Shown here: positions 52,650-60,419 of the stretch, piece after piece
How the letters are laid out: each line of letters begins with the position of its first letter
How positions within the stretch are numbered: position 1 is the stretch's first letter
Source of the DNA: Salinisphaera sp. LB1
GTDB lineage: Bacteria > Pseudomonadota > Gammaproteobacteria > Nevskiales > Salinisphaeraceae
Direction: 5' to 3'
NCBI RefSeq assembly: GCF_003177035.1
Contig: NZ_CP029488.1
Location: 2,728,001-2,792,000, forward strand
Length of the DNA: 64,000 bases
Made by a program: the position numbers and the translations under genes
Notes under the pieces: model-generated
Database searches by the model: none
Told to the model about the DNA's origin: nothing
Seen by the model: only the letters and a program-made list of their open reading frames with translations

Positions 52650-52793
52650 TGACCGGCACGGCTGTTTTGGGTTGGCGTTGGCCCATGCCGTGTCGGTATG
52701 GCCGGCCCGGGGACTCGCGCTGGCGATGCGGGCCTGCGTCATGGGTACCGGGCTGCCCCGTAATCGGTACGCGTCGCCGGCATGAGCGGGGCG

Positions 52794-53258
52794 TTACTTC
52801 TGCCGAATCCCGATCGTCCGCCCTGCCTGCTCGGGCCATTGCCCATGCGCCCGTTGGCCGTAGCCATTGGCCGCCCGCGCCACGTCATCGGGGAATGCCG
52901 TGCCGCGGTGCGTGGCCTGATCGATGGCCATGAGCATCTGTTCGCTGGTCGCGGCCAGGCGGCCGTCACCACGATGGAGGGCGAGGAATAGATGAAGCCG
53001 CTTGGTGTCGCGGTCGAGTATGGTGAGCTTCACGGTCAGCGGTTCGGCCGCCACGCATTCGGCGAGAAAACAGATATGCGATTCCAGCGTGAATGTGGTC
53101 ACGCCGGTGGCATCGCGCGCGGCCTCGGTCAGGCCGATCGCTTCCCAGAACGCGTCCACTGCGAGCGAGAATACGCGGGCGTACTCGGCATCGTTCATGT
53201 GGCCGTTGTAATCCACCCATTCCGGGGCGACGCGGGTTTCGAGAATGACGTGATCCAT
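52794..53258 (-). CDS. cdhB: Thioesterase (hot-dog fold), probable betainyl-CoA thioesterase
   Basis: A 154-residue hot-dog protein of the 4HBT type, with the active-site start RVAPEWVDYNGHMNDAEYAR (Asp and Asn-Gly-His region) and central helix FSLAVDAFWEAIGL. In carnitine catabolism CdhB hydrolyses betainyl-CoA to glycine betaine. The assignment rests on the neighbouring cdhA- and cdhC-like genes on the same strand, since the fold alone does not show substrate. It is 201 bases downstream of cdhA, a gap with no gene, so it may have its own promoter. Confidence 0.8.
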   Translation of the reverse strand: MDHVILETRVAPEWVDYNGHMNDAEYARVFSLAVDAFWEAIGLTEAARDATGVTTFTLESHICFLAECVAAEPLTVKLTILDRDTKRLHLFLALHRGDGRLAATSEQMLMAIDQATHRGTAFPDDVARAANGYGQRAHGQWPEQAGRTIGIRQK

Positions 53259-53459
53259 GGCTTCTTGTTGCGAGATTGAGGACGGCGTTCGAGCCGCAGA
53301 TTACACGGGTTTCGCCGAACAATACCTGGATTATTCCGGCCGGATGCCGGCGGCGAACATTGCCGATAGTCGACGGGCATCGAGTACCCATCCAGAAATA
53401 TCGACGCCGCCGGCAGCAATCGGCGTAATCCGCGGATAGAAAAGAAGCGGTCTCCCAAC

Positions 53460-54449
53460 CTAGATGCGCCCGGGCAGGCCCTCGGATTCCGGCCAGTATT
53501 TCTCGACCAGGGCGAGCAGTTCGGTCAGGAACGCGTCGCGCCGATGCTCGAGCCGGGCGACCGAGCGGCCGCCGGCCTGATGCTCGCAGCCCTCGACCAC
53601 GCGATCGATCAGTTTGTCGGTCAGCTCCGGGGCTTCCAGTCTGGTCCAGGGCAGCTTCAGGGCCGGGCCGAATTGTTCGAGCATGTGCCGCATGCCCTGT
53701 TCGCCGCCGGCCAGATGGAAGGTGAGGAAGGTACCCATCAGCGACCAGCGCAGGCCGGCGCCGTAGACCACGGCGGCATCGATTTCTTCGGTGGTTGCGA
53801 CGCCGTCGTTGACCAGATGCAGCGCCTCGCGCCAGAGCGCTTCCATCAGCCGGTCGGCGATATGGCCCTCGATCTCGCGGCGGACGACCAACGGGCGCAT
53901 GCTTAGGCCGCGATACATCGCCTGCGCGGTCTGGATCATACCGGGTGCGGTCCGCTCGCCGCCCACGATTTCCACCAGCGGCAACAGATAGACCGGGTTG
54001 AAGGGGTGGGCGACGAAGACGCGTTCCGGGGCATGACTGCAGCCGGCGGCCAGCGCGGTCGGCCTGATACCGGAGGTGGACGAGCCGATCAGCGTATCCG
54101 GTGCCGTGGCGCCGTCGATGTGCGATAGCACGGTCTGCTTGAGTTCGAGCCGCTCCGGCACGTTTTCCTGCACCAGATCGGCGTCCGCGACCGCGGCATC
54201 GAGATCGTCGGTCACGCGCCAGTTGTCGCGATCGGCGTGGGCCGCCAGGCCGCGCTTTTCCAACGATGGCCAGGCGATGTCGAGGGTCTGGGCCAGCCGG
54301 CGACGCGCGGTCTCGACGTCGATGTCGTAGGCCACGACCTCGGCCCCGGCGGCCAGCGCGCGTACCGCCCAGCCGCAGCCGATGACACCGGTGCCGACGA
54401 TGGCGACGCGCCTGGGCACGATGGTCTGTTTCTCGGGCGATTCGCTCAT
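53460..54449 (-). CDS. cdhA: L-carnitine dehydrogenase
   Basis: A 329-residue 3-hydroxyacyl-CoA-dehydrogenase-like enzyme. The NAD loop is VAIVGTGVIGCGWAVRALAA, and the second domain has SSTSGIRPTALAAGCSHAPE, FVAHPFNPVYLLPLVEIVGG and EIEGHIADRLMEALWREAL. This resembles L-carnitine dehydrogenases rather than true HADH: length about 320 and the NPVYLLPL pattern. It oxidises carnitine to 3-dehydrocarnitine in the cytoplasm. The ATG at 54449 overlaps the stop of cdhC by 4 bases. Confidence 0.9.
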   Translation of the reverse strand: MSESPEKQTIVPRRVAIVGTGVIGCGWAVRALAAGAEVVAYDIDVETARRRLAQTLDIAWPSLEKRGLAAHADRDNWRVTDDLDAAVADADLVQENVPERLELKQTVLSHIDGATAPDTLIGSSTSGIRPTALAAGCSHAPERVFVAHPFNPVYLLPLVEIVGGERTAPGMIQTAQAMYRGLSMRPLVVRREIEGHIADRLMEALWREALHLVNDGVATTEEIDAAVVYGAGLRWSLMGTFLTFHLAGGEQGMRHMLEQFGPALKLPWTRLEAPELTDKLIDRVVEGCEHQAGGRSVARLEHRRDAFLTELLALVEKYWPESEGLPGRI

Positions 54450-55360
54450 GCCGTACCCCCGGTGTTCGCGCCGCGCAGGGCCAGACGATTGCGCGTGTCC
54501 TGCGGGCTCATGACGTCGCCGCCCAGGGCTTCGATGATCGAGCGCGCCTTGTCGACGAGCCCGGCGTTGTCGGCCTTCACGCCCTTCGACAGATAGAGGT
54601 TGTCTTCCAGGCCCACGCGGCAGTGCCCGCCGGCGATCATGGCCTGGGCGACCATGGGCATCTGCATGCGGCCGATGCCGAAGGCGGCCCAGTATGCGTT
54701 CGCCGGCAGTTTGTCGCGCATGGCAAGCATGGTCTGCGGATCGGCTTCCGCACCCCAGGGGATGCCGAGGCAGAGCTGGAACAACGGGTCGCCGTCGATC
54801 AGGCCTTCGTCGATCAGCTGGCGGGCGAACCAGACGTGGCCGAGATCGAAGCATTCCAGTTCGGGCTTCACGCCGGCGGCCTGGACCAGCGCGGCGTGCT
54901 CGCGCAGCCAGTTAGCCGAGTTGAGGTACACCATGTCGCCGAAGTTGAGGCTGCCGCAGTCCAGTGTGCAGATCTCGGGCAGCATCTCGCCGATCGGCGC
55001 ATGACGTTCGGATGGGCTCTGTAGGTCGGAACCGGCGGCGGCGCGAATCTGGCGGTCCTCGCCTTCGGCGCCGGTCAGTTCCGGGAACAGATCACCGCCG
55101 CCGCCGGCGGTAAAGTTGAGTACCACGTCGGTATCCGAATCGCGCACGCGATCGGCGATTTCGCGGAAATATTCACTTTTATGGCTGTGTGCGCCGGTCT
55201 CCGGATCGCGGACATGCACATGCGAGATCGAGGCCCCGGCTTCGGCGGCCTCGATGCAGGCGGTCGCGATTTCGGCCGGGGTGACCGGTACGTTCGGGTT
55301 CTTGCCGCGCGTGTCGCCGGCGCCGGTCACCGCACAGGTCAGAATCACCTGGGTGTTCAT
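54446..55360 (-). CDS. cdhC: 3-dehydrocarnitine cleavage enzyme (BKACE family)
   Basis: A 304-residue beta-keto acid cleavage enzyme. The zinc site His-x-His is in ISHVHVRDPETGAHSH, and family stretches include NFTAGGGGDLF, CTLDCGSLNFGDMVYLNS, ECFDLGHVWFA and HCRVGLEDNLYLSKG. BKACE enzymes transfer acetyl-CoA onto a beta-keto acid; with carnitine dehydrogenase next door the substrate should be 3-dehydrocarnitine, giving betainyl-CoA and acetoacetate. It is the first gene of the leftward cdh operon. Confidence 0.92.
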   Translation of the reverse strand: MNTQVILTCAVTGAGDTRGKNPNVPVTPAEIATACIEAAEAGASISHVHVRDPETGAHSHKSEYFREIADRVRDSDTDVVLNFTAGGGGDLFPELTGAEGEDRQIRAAAGSDLQSPSERHAPIGEMLPEICTLDCGSLNFGDMVYLNSANWLREHAALVQAAGVKPELECFDLGHVWFARQLIDEGLIDGDPLFQLCLGIPWGAEADPQTMLAMRDKLPANAYWAAFGIGRMQMPMVAQAMIAGGHCRVGLEDNLYLSKGVKADNAGLVDKARSIIEALGGDVMSPQDTRNRLALRGANTGGTA

Positions 55361-55619
55361 GCAGGCCTCGGTCGATGGATCGTGGCCGGAGTATGATCTC
55401 GAAGCGCCTCGCGCAATATGCGCAAGGCGTCGGTTTTTGTGCGAAAAGCGACGGCTTCGGGCTGGCGTTTGCTGCAGCGCACGGAACGGGCGGGAATTGC
55501 TGTATAACCCAATGACGCGCAGTATCTGCGCGCTCTCCACGCGTTTTACGTGCGCCGCCCATGTCCGATGCCGTGCTCGACTCACGACGCAACCCGCGCC
55601 GTCCGCCCGCGCCGGTGCG

Positions 55620-56720
55620 ATGCAGCGGCCCGGCATGTTCGTGAGCAGCGCAATACAACGCATGCGGCATGGGCCGGCGGCCGGGCGCTGGATGTTGCTG
55701 ATCGGGGTATCGCTCGTGCTCGGGGTCGCGCTGCGCTGGTGCGGCTTGCCGGCGGGCTTTCTGCTGGGCCCGATGATCGCGGCGATCGCGCTTTCGGTGA
55801 CCGGTGCCGCGGTCGCTGTGCCGCGCGTGCCGTTTCAGCTGTCCCAGGCGGTGATCGGCTGCCTGATTGCGCGCACCATCACGTTGCCGATTCTCACCGA
55901 GATTGGCGCCGAGTGGCCGGTTTTTCTGGGCGGTGTGTTCTCGGTTATCGCCGTGAGCCTGATCATCGGGTGGCTGCTCACCAAGTGGCAGGTCCTGCCC
56001 GGGCCGACCGCGATCTGGGGTGTGTCGCCCGGCGCCGCGGTGGCGATGACGCTGATGTCGTCGGCCTACGGCGCCGACGCGCGGTTGGTGGCGTTCATGC
56101 AATACACGCGGGTGGTAATCGTGGCCTCCGCGGCCTCGATTGTGGCGGCGGTGCTCGCGCCATCGGCCGGCGGCGGGGCCGGGTCATGGTGGCCGTCGAG
56201 TGTGGCGGGGCAGGGCGGCACGCTGTTGGTCGTGGCCGTCGGGTTCGGCGTGGCCCGTTTGCTGCGTACGCCGGCCGGGCCGTTGCTGGCAGCCATCGTG
56301 ATCGCCGCGCTCGCTCAGGATCTGTTAGGGCTGAAACTCGAACTGCCCTTGCCCCTGCTGACAGTGAGTTTCGCCTTCGTGGGCTGGGGCATCGGTATGC
56401 GCTTCACCCGATCGACGCTGTCGCACGCGGTGCGCGCCCTGCCGGCGGTGATCGCATCGATCGTGATCCTGATCCTGGTCTGCGGCGGGATCGCCGTGCT
56501 GCTGGTCGTGTTCGCCGGCGTGGCACCGCTGACCGCTTATCTGGCCACCAGCCCCGGCGGCGCCGATACGGTGGCGATCATCGCCAGTTCCACACATGTG
56601 GATGTCGCCTACATCATGGCCATGCAGCTGGCGCGGTTCTTCGCCGTCATGCTCACCGGGCCGTTCCTGGCGCGCATGCTGACACGCTGGAGCGGATACC
56701 ACGGCGCCGACCGCGCATGA
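55620..56720 (+). CDS. AbrB-family membrane protein (putative transporter)
   Basis: A 366-residue membrane protein with about ten helices in two AbrB duplication repeats: WMLLIGVSLVLGVALRWCGL and GFLLGPMIAAIALSVTGAAV in the first, PAGPLLAAIVIAALAQDLLG in the second. Characteristic segments are GVSPGAAVAMTLMSSAYGAD and YLATSPGGADTVAIIASSTH. Start could also be 55635. Function of the family is poorly defined; members are often mislabelled ammonia monooxygenases. It lies 54 bases before dgoK on the same strand, so it may be part of the galactonate operon and carry galactonate, but this is inference. Confidence 0.82.
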   Translation: MQRPGMFVSSAIQRMRHGPAAGRWMLLIGVSLVLGVALRWCGLPAGFLLGPMIAAIALSVTGAAVAVPRVPFQLSQAVIGCLIARTITLPILTEIGAEWPVFLGGVFSVIAVSLIIGWLLTKWQVLPGPTAIWGVSPGAAVAMTLMSSAYGADARLVAFMQYTRVVIVASAASIVAAVLAPSAGGGAGSWWPSSVAGQGGTLLVVAVGFGVARLLRTPAGPLLAAIVIAALAQDLLGLKLELPLPLLTVSFAFVGWGIGMRFTRSTLSHAVRALPAVIASIVILILVCGGIAVLLVVFAGVAPLTAYLATSPGGADTVAIIASSTHVDVAYIMAMQLARFFAVMLTGPFLARMLTRWSGYHGADRA

Positions 56721-56774
56721 GTTCATGCCCGCCTGTCGTCCGTATTCGGGGCATCCGGATCGCGAAGGGCGAGT

Positions 56775-57743
56775 ATGCTCGGTAAACTAACGCGTATGGA
56801 CGACAAATCCGCGAATACGGCGCGTCTTGTCGCGCTCGACTGGGGCACCTCGTCGCTGCGTGCCTGGCTGCTCGGCGACGATGGCGAAGTGATCGACGCG
56901 CGCACCGCGCGCCGCGGCATCATGCAGGTCGACAACGGCGATTTCGCTGGTGTCTACCGCGAGTTCATCGGCGACTGGGTCGCCGCGCACGGCGAGCTGC
57001 CGGCGCTCGCCTGCGGCATGATCGGCAGCCGCGGCGGCTGGGCCGAGGCGGCTTATGTCGATTGCCCGGCCGAGCTTGCCGGGCTGGCCGACCGGCTGCT
57101 GCGAATCGAGGCCGAGCCGGTGGCGCTGCATGTGGTGCCCGGCGTGATGCAGCCGCCCGGTGGGCGCGCCTTGCCCGACGTCATGCGCGGCGAGGAAACC
57201 CAGGTGCTCGGCGCGCTGGCCGTGGCCCCCGAGCTGGCCGGGCGCGGCCTGCTGGTGCTGCCCGGCACTCACTGCAAGTGGGTGCATATTGCGGACCATC
57301 GGCTCGCGGCTTTCACCACCTACATGACCGGCGAGCTGTTCGCGGTCCTGCGCCAGCACTCCATCCTTGGCAAACCGGCGACCGAGAGCGCGGTCTTCGA
57401 TGCGGCCGCGTTCGAACTGGGCGTGGACACGGCGCGCGCGACGGCAGACGCCGGCCTCGCCGCCGCGCTGTTTTCCACCCGCAGTCGAATGCTCGCTGGC
57501 GAGATCACAGCCGACGCCACGCCCGATTATCTGTCGGGCCTGTTGATCGGCGATGAGCTGCGGAGTGCGATCGTCGGTCTCGACGGCGTGCCGCCGCTGC
57601 GCCTGATCGGCGATGCGGCATTGTGTGCTCGTTATCGCCGTGCGCTGGCGCGGTTCGATATCGATGATGTCGCCGAGATCCCCGATGCCGCCCGCCTGGG
57701 GTTGTGGCGTATCGCCGCAGCCGCCGGACTGGTGACCGCCTGA
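56775..57743 (+). CDS. dgoK: 2-dehydro-3-deoxygalactonokinase
   Basis: A 322-residue sugar-acid kinase of the DgoK family: phosphate loop ALDWGTSSLRAWLL, GMIGSRGGWAEAAYVDCPAE, VMRGEETQVLGAL and LPGTHCKWVHI, all typical. It phosphorylates 2-keto-3-deoxygalactonate with ATP, the second step of D-galactonate use. An alternative start at 56796 removes 7 residues. The aldolase gene follows after 29 bases, so the dgo genes are an operon. Confidence 0.93.
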   Translation: MLGKLTRMDDKSANTARLVALDWGTSSLRAWLLGDDGEVIDARTARRGIMQVDNGDFAGVYREFIGDWVAAHGELPALACGMIGSRGGWAEAAYVDCPAELAGLADRLLRIEAEPVALHVVPGVMQPPGGRALPDVMRGEETQVLGALAVAPELAGRGLLVLPGTHCKWVHIADHRLAAFTTYMTGELFAVLRQHSILGKPATESAVFDAAAFELGVDTARATADAGLAAALFSTRSRMLAGEITADATPDYLSGLLIGDELRSAIVGLDGVPPLRLIGDAALCARYRRALARFDIDDVAEIPDAARLGLWRIAAAAGLVTA

Positions 57744-57772
57744 TTCGATTTCCCTGCGCCGGAGGCGCCATC

Positions 57773-58396
57773 ATGCTCAACGATTATCTTCAAGACCTGC
57801 CGTTGATCGCGATTCTGCGCGGCGTGAAGCCGAGCGAGATCGAGGCGGTCGGCCAGGCGCTGTTCGACGCCGGTTTCCGCGTGATCGAGATTCCGCTCAA
57901 CTCGCCCGAGCCGTTGATCAGTATCGAAAGGCTATCGACGAAACTGGGCGGGGCCGCGCTGGTGGGGGCCGGCACGGTGTTGCAGCCCGAGCAGGTCGGC
58001 CAGGTGCGAGACGCGGGCGGGCGCATCATTGTTTCGCCCAATGCCAAGACAAGCGTGATCGAGGCCACGGTGCGCGCCGGGCTGGCCAGCGCACCCGGCG
58101 TGGCCACGCCGACCGAGGGCTTCGCCGCGCTCGACGCCGGTGCGCATGCCTTGAAACTGTTTCCGGCCGAAGCGATCGGCCCGAAAGTGGTCAAGGCCTG
58201 GCGCGCGGTGGTGCCGGCCGAGGTGCCGTTGATGCCGGTCGGCGGCATCGGCCCCGACAACATGCAGGAATTCGTGGCGGCCGGGGCGACCGGCTTCGGC
58301 CTGGGCTCGGCGTTGTACAAGGCGGGCATGGCTGCCGACACCGTCGCCGCCAACGCCCGTGCATTCGCTGCCGCGTGGGCCCGAATCGAACGCTGA
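57773..58396 (+). CDS. dgoA: 2-dehydro-3-deoxy-6-phosphogalactonate aldolase
   Basis: A 207-residue class I KDPG/KDPGal-type aldolase. The ATG at 57773 follows GGAGG. The catalytic Glu is in FRVIEIPLNSPEP (LNSPEP is typical of DgoA rather than Eda), and the Schiff-base Lys is in HALKLFPAEAIGP, with the phosphate-binding GIGPDNMQEF. It splits 2-keto-3-deoxy-6-phosphogalactonate into pyruvate and glyceraldehyde-3-phosphate, completing the route. Confidence 0.93.
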   Translation: MLNDYLQDLPLIAILRGVKPSEIEAVGQALFDAGFRVIEIPLNSPEPLISIERLSTKLGGAALVGAGTVLQPEQVGQVRDAGGRIIVSPNAKTSVIEATVRAGLASAPGVATPTEGFAALDAGAHALKLFPAEAIGPKVVKAWRAVVPAEVPLMPVGGIGPDNMQEFVAAGATGFGLGSALYKAGMAADTVAANARAFAAAWARIER

Positions 58397-58453
58397 AAAT
58401 CAAGATTGTCCGTAAGCGGTCCTGGCGTTGATTTACGGACTGACAGGAAGCCT

Positions 58454-59602
58454 ATGAAAATCACGAAACTCGAAACCTTTCTCGTTCCGCCGCGCTGGTG
58501 TTTTCTCAAGATCTCCACCGACGAGGGCATCGTCGGCTGGGGCGAGCCGGTGGTCGAGGGGCGGGCGGCGGCCGTGGCGGCGATGGTCGACGAACTGTCC
58601 GATTACCTGATCGGCGCTGATCCGCGCCGGATCGAGGACCACTGGACCGTGCTCTACCGCGGCGGCTTCTATCGTGGCGGGCCGATCCACATGAGCGCGC
58701 TGGCCGGCATCGATCAGGCGCTGTGGGATATCAAGGGCAAGGCGCTGGGCGTGCCGGTGCATGAACTGCTGGGCGGCAAACTGCGCGAGCGGATCAAGGT
58801 CTATTCCTGGATCGGCGGTGACCGGCCGGGCGATACCGCGGCCATGGCGAAGGAACGCGCCGCGCTCGGCTTTTCTGCGATCAAGATGAATGCCTCGGAA
58901 GAGATGCAGTTCATTGACTCCCACGCCAAGGTCGACGGCGTGCTGGAAAATGTGGCGGCGATCCGCGCGGCGGTCGGGCCTGACTTCGGCATCGGGGTCG
59001 ATTTTCATGGCCGGGTGCACAAGCCCATGGCCAAGGTGTTGATGCGCGAGCTCGAACAATACAACCTGATGTTCATCGAAGAACCGGTGCTGTCCGAGCA
59101 TTACGAGGCGCTGCCCGAACTGGCCGGCCTGACCAGTACGCCGATCGCGCTCGGCGAGCGTCTGTTCTCGCGCTGGGACTTCAAGCCGATCCTTGCGGGC
59201 GGGCACGTCGACATCATCCAGCCCGACCCCTCGCATTCCGGCGGCATCACGGAGACGCGCAAGATCGCGGCCATGGCCGAGGCCTATGATGTGGCGCTGG
59301 CGCTGCATTGCCCGTTGGGCCCGATCGCGCTGGCGGTCAACCTGCAGCTCGATGCCGTGTGCTACAACGCCTTCATCCAGGAACAGTCGCTGGGCATTCA
59401 CTACAACCAGTCCAACGACATCCTCGACTACATCACCAACCCGGAAGTCTTCGCCTACGAGGACGGGTTCGTGGCGATTCCGGACGGGCCGGGCCTGGGG
59501 GTGGAGATCAATGAGGATTACGTCCGTGAGCGGGCGGCGGCTGGCCATCGTTGGCGCAACCCGATCTGGCGCCATGCCGATGGCAGTTTAGCCGAGTGGT
59601 AG
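58454..59602 (+). CDS. dgoD: D-galactonate dehydratase
   Basis: The ATG at 58454 follows AGGAAG and gives 382 residues, the same length as E. coli DgoD. It is an enolase-superfamily enzyme: metal ligands in [27 protein letters not shown] and [13 protein letters not shown], and the catalytic His in [14 protein letters not shown] and [15 protein letters not shown]. It dehydrates D-galactonate to 2-keto-3-deoxygalactonate, the first step; the gene comes last in the operon, 57 bases after dgoA. Confidence 0.94.
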   Translation: MKITKLETFLVPPRWCFLKISTDEGIVGWGEPVVEGRAAAVAAMVDELSDYLIGADPRRIEDHWTVLYRGGFYRGGPIHMSALAGIDQALWDIKGKALGVPVHELLGGKLRERIKVYSWIGGDRPGDTAAMAKERAALGFSAIKMNASEEMQFIDSHAKVDGVLENVAAIRAAVGPDFGIGVDFHGRVHKPMAKVLMRELEQYNLMFIEEPVLSEHYEALPELAGLTSTPIALGERLFSRWDFKPILAGGHVDIIQPDPSHSGGITETRKIAAMAEAYDVALALHCPLGPIALAVNLQLDAVCYNAFIQEQSLGIHYNQSNDILDYITNPEVFAYEDGFVAIPDGPGLGVEINEDYVRERAAAGHRWRNPIWRHADGSLAEW

Positions 59603-59840
59603 TGGCGCTTGTGGCTCAAGGCGTGAATGGTTGTCGGACTGAAACAGAGCATAAAAGGGCGTAATTTCCACGATTGCACGATAGGCTGAGGTTGTAGACT
59701 CTCGCGGCCGAGCTATATCGTTGTTCGAGCGTGGCGGCCCGCAGGGGTAAATCGGGTATCGCGCGCTCGACAGGTTCGTTTATCACAAAAGACCGTTGAA
59801 TGATCGGGTGCCCGGGCCTGATCAGGCAGATGTATAGCTT

Positions 59841-60323
59841 ATGAAGCGCGTGTGGAAGGTTGTGCGCGGCCGAAGGGCCGCGGGTTTCAGCCTCGTGGAG
59901 TTGATGCTGGCGGTGGCGATCGCCGGAATCCTGGCGGCCATCGCCTACCCGATGTATCAGGGCTATCGCGATCATGTGAATCGTACCCAGGCGATCGCCG
60001 ATATTCTCGATATCGAGAACGTGATCGCCCGCTATCAGAACGCTACCGATCAACTTCCGGACAGCTTGGCCGATATTGGCGAGGGCGGTCGGCTAGATCC
60101 TTGGGGACATCCTTATGTCTATCTTCGGATTGAGGGCGGCAATCTCAAAGGCAAGGGCAAGCTGCGCAAGGATCGAAATTTGGTGCCGCTGAACACTGAC
60201 TACGACCTGTACAGCTCCGGCAAGGATGGTGTAAGCCGGACGCCGCTGACGGCGAAAGCGAGCCGGGATGACATCGTACGGGCGAACAATGGTCAATTCG
60301 TGGGTTTGGCAACCGATTACTGA
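59841..60323 (+). CDS. Type II secretion / type IV pilus pseudopilin (GspG-like)
   Basis: A 160-residue protein with a class III prepilin signal: a basic leader ending in G, then FSLVELMLAVAIAGILAAIA with Glu at +5, the site for prepilin peptidase. The C-terminal part (DQLPDSLADIGEGGRLDPWG, HPYVYLRIEGG, YDLYSSGKDG) follows the GspG major-pseudopilin pattern including the calcium-loop-like SSGKDG. No other secretion genes are adjacent, so it is an orphan or minor pilin. A 238-base spacer before it holds no gene. Confidence 0.9.
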   Translation: MKRVWKVVRGRRAAGFSLVELMLAVAIAGILAAIAYPMYQGYRDHVNRTQAIADILDIENVIARYQNATDQLPDSLADIGEGGRLDPWGHPYVYLRIEGGNLKGKGKLRKDRNLVPLNTDYDLYSSGKDGVSRTPLTAKASRDDIVRANNGQFVGLATDY

Positions 60324-60419
60324 CGATTGCCCCATATCGCCTCTAGAAGCAAGTGAGTCGATCAAGCCGTCGCGTACATTCCCGTGTTTTTACGATCAGG
60401 GCGCGGTCTGCAAGCTGCC

